DNA of 14,570 bases, from assembly GCA_948528155.1 (NCBI GenBank), contig CAOSZT010000046.1, positions 1-14,570 of the forward strand. Direction: 5' to 3'. The DNA comes from an uncultured Clostridia bacterium. Its GTDB lineage: Bacteria > Bacillota > Clostridia > TANB77 > CAG-508. Positions 13,530-14,570 of this stretch are shown piece by piece. The notes beneath the pieces were generated by a model that saw nothing but the letters and a program-made list of their open reading frames with translations, was not told where the DNA came from and did no database searches. Each line of letters begins with the position of its first letter. The first letter of the stretch is position 1. The position numbers and the translations under genes were made by a program.

Positions 13530-14348
13530 CTATGCACTCTTCAATTCCAATCTTAATTTATCAGCAATCATAGCAATAAACTCACTATTTGTAGGCTTTC
13601 CTTTAACAGCTGAAATTGTATAACCAAATATACTTTCAACACTTTTTTGATCACCTCTACCCCAAGCAACTTCAATTGCATGTCTAATAGCACGTTCAAC
13701 TCTACTAGCTGTTGTATCAAATTTATGAGCAATTCTTGGATATAAACTCTTTGTAATTTGATTTATTACATCTATATCATTTACAACCATAATAATTGCC
13801 TCTCTCAAATATTGATATCCTTTTATATGAGCTGGCACACCAACTTCATGAATAATATTTGTAACTAATGCCTCTAAATGTTCTTGACTTTTTTGTCCAT
13901 TTCCTGGGATTTCTACATATCTTGGTTTAATTTCTCTACTATAAAAACTATTAACATTTTCTTCAGGTATATAATTTTTCAATTCCTTAATTCTCTTTAT
14001 CAATAATTCAATATCAAAAGGTTTTACAACATAATATTCAGCACCTAAATTTATTGCCCTTTGTGTAATTTTATCTTGTCCTACAGCTGAAAGCATTATG
14101 CACATTGGTTTTTTATCAATATTAGACATATTAAGTTTTTCTAAAACTCCTATCCCATCTAAATGTGGCATTATTACATCTAGTAAAGCTACATCTGGCA
14201 TCACATTTTTTATCATTTCCACTGCTTCTTCTCCATCTTTTGCAATTCCTATTACTTCTAAATCCTCTTGAGATTGTATGTAATTTGCAAGAGTTTGGCT
14301 AAAATCTTGATTATCATCTGCAATCAAAACTGTTGTTTTTTCTTTCAT
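13530..14348 (-). CDS. spo0A: sporulation master regulator Spo0A
   Basis: Spo0A is the response regulator that commits the cell to sporulation when phosphorylated. The 272-aa product has a receiver domain with the acidic pair D11/D12, the phosphorylated Asp57 (in DVALLDVIMP) and the conserved lysine in VVKPFD. A linker with KPRYVEIPG follows, then the Spo0A-specific DNA-binding domain, with HIKGYQYLREAI and the recognition helix region TTASRVERAIRHAIEVAW. All key residues are intact. I chose the ATG at 14348 because AGGAGG lies 7 bases upstream; the frame extends to 14387 without a ribosome binding site. Candidate sigma-A and sigma-H promoters and a palindrome lie upstream. spoIVB, often upstream in related genomes, would be beyond the right edge. 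Confidence 0.97.
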   Translation of the reverse strand: MKEKTTVLIADDNQDFSQTLANYIQSQEDLEVIGIAKDGEEAVEMIKNVMPDVALLDVIMPHLDGIGVLEKLNMSNIDKKPMCIMLSAVGQDKITQRAINLGAEYYVVKPFDIELLIKRIKELKNYIPEENVNSFYSREIKPRYVEIPGNGQKSQEHLEALVTNIIHEVGVPAHIKGYQYLREAIIMVVNDIDVINQITKSLYPRIAHKFDTTASRVERAIRHAIEVAWGRGDQKSVESIFGYTISAVKGKPTNSEFIAMIADKLRLELKSA

Positions 14349-14381
14349 AACATTTCCTCCTAAATATAAAACAATTTTATT

Positions 14382-14408
14382 ATTCACTATAATTATTATG
14401 TTACCTAA
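14382..14408 (-). promoter_or_regulatory. candidate sigma-H promoter of spo0A
   Basis: On the minus strand TTAGGTAAC, an 11-base spacer and AGTGAAT resemble the sigma-H consensus (RNAGGAWWW, N11-12, RNNGAAT). The -10 matches fully and the -35 imperfectly. spo0A is known to have a sigma-H promoter in Bacillus; by analogy this one would lie about 35 bases before the start codon. Confidence 0.4.
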
Positions 14409-14439
14409 ATTCTAAAATTCTTAATTCATAGTGAATTGG

Positions 14440-14464
14440 TGAACTGTAAATTTTTTACAGTTCA
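14440..14464. promoter_or_regulatory. palindrome at the predicted spo0A start site
   Basis: TGAACTGTAAA (14440-14450) and TTTACAGTTCA (14454-14464) form an 11-bp perfect inverted repeat with a 3-base centre. It covers the position where transcription from the promoter at 14466-14494 should begin. There is no T run after it on the minus strand. An operator is more likely than a terminator, but both remain possible. Confidence 0.55.
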
Positions 14465-14465
14465 A

Positions 14466-14494
14466 ATTATATTATTTAATTTTAGATTTTTCAA
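14466..14494 (-). promoter_or_regulatory. sigma-A-type promoter of spo0A
   Basis: On the minus strand TTGAAA (14494-14489), a 17-base spacer and TATAAT (14471-14466). The predicted start near 14459 gives a leader of about 110 nt and lies inside the 14440-14464 palindrome. Confidence 0.65.
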
Positions 14495-14570
14495 TCAATT
14501 ATTTCAAATATTTACAAAAACACTATTTTATTATACTTTTATTTATTAATTTTTTAGATAAAAACTTTAA

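Overview
The window is very AT-rich, contains no phage structural genes, and reads as chromosome of a low-GC, endospore-forming member of the Clostridia. Evidence for this is Spo0A, a SipL-type coat morphogenesis protein (SPOCS repeats plus LysM), YunB, a SpoVB-type flippase next to HU, strong AGGAGG ribosome binding sites and TTGACA/TATAAT-like promoters. TGA is used as a stop (the ParB-like gene), so the standard bacterial code applies. Most genes lie on the minus strand; only rplM-rpsI and a transposase remnant are on the plus strand. Species cannot be named from the sequence.

Layout, left to right. 1-286: an almost perfect 77-bp tandem array (3.7 copies) that begins directly at the gatC stop codon. 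285-569: gatC. 681-2924: a three-gene minus-strand cassette with its own sigma-A-type promoter: an IbrA-like PP-loop/DUF3440 protein, a small GNAT-like protein and an IbrB-like ParB/Srx-fold protein. 3159-5203: hup and spoVB. 5358-6453: the divergent rplM-rpsI operon with promoter, leader hairpin, a GC-rich structured 3' UTR and a terminator. 6572-7021: a Nudix hydrolase. 7093-8250: a gene graveyard holding the end of an MFS transporter, the start of a transposase, the start of a PIN-domain toxin, the start of a GNAT acetyltransferase and an uncertain decayed reading frame. 8439-8609: a 56-aa zinc-ribbon protein. 8819-9256: dtd. 9352-9425: first copy of a dispersed 74-bp repeat. 9574-9951: an unknown coiled, duplicated small protein. 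10031-12287: yunB and sipL, translationally coupled. 12390-13261: two small genes of unknown role. 13368-13441: second copy of the 74-bp repeat. 13530-14348: spo0A with its control region.

Functionally there are three themes: translation housekeeping (gatC, rplM, rpsI, dtd), sporulation (spo0A as master regulator; sipL, yunB and spoVB as later envelope, coat and cortex functions), and an accessory IbrA/GNAT-like/IbrB cassette. This cassette is the best candidate for an incompletely understood system. Its PP-loop adenylation/sulfur-type enzyme and ParB-fold partner are a pairing known mainly from mobile and prophage contexts, and its biochemical activity cannot be read from sequence alone. The structured repeats (77-bp array, 74-bp palindromic element, GC-rich rpsI 3' UTR, palindrome at the predicted spo0A start site) are the main non-coding signals.
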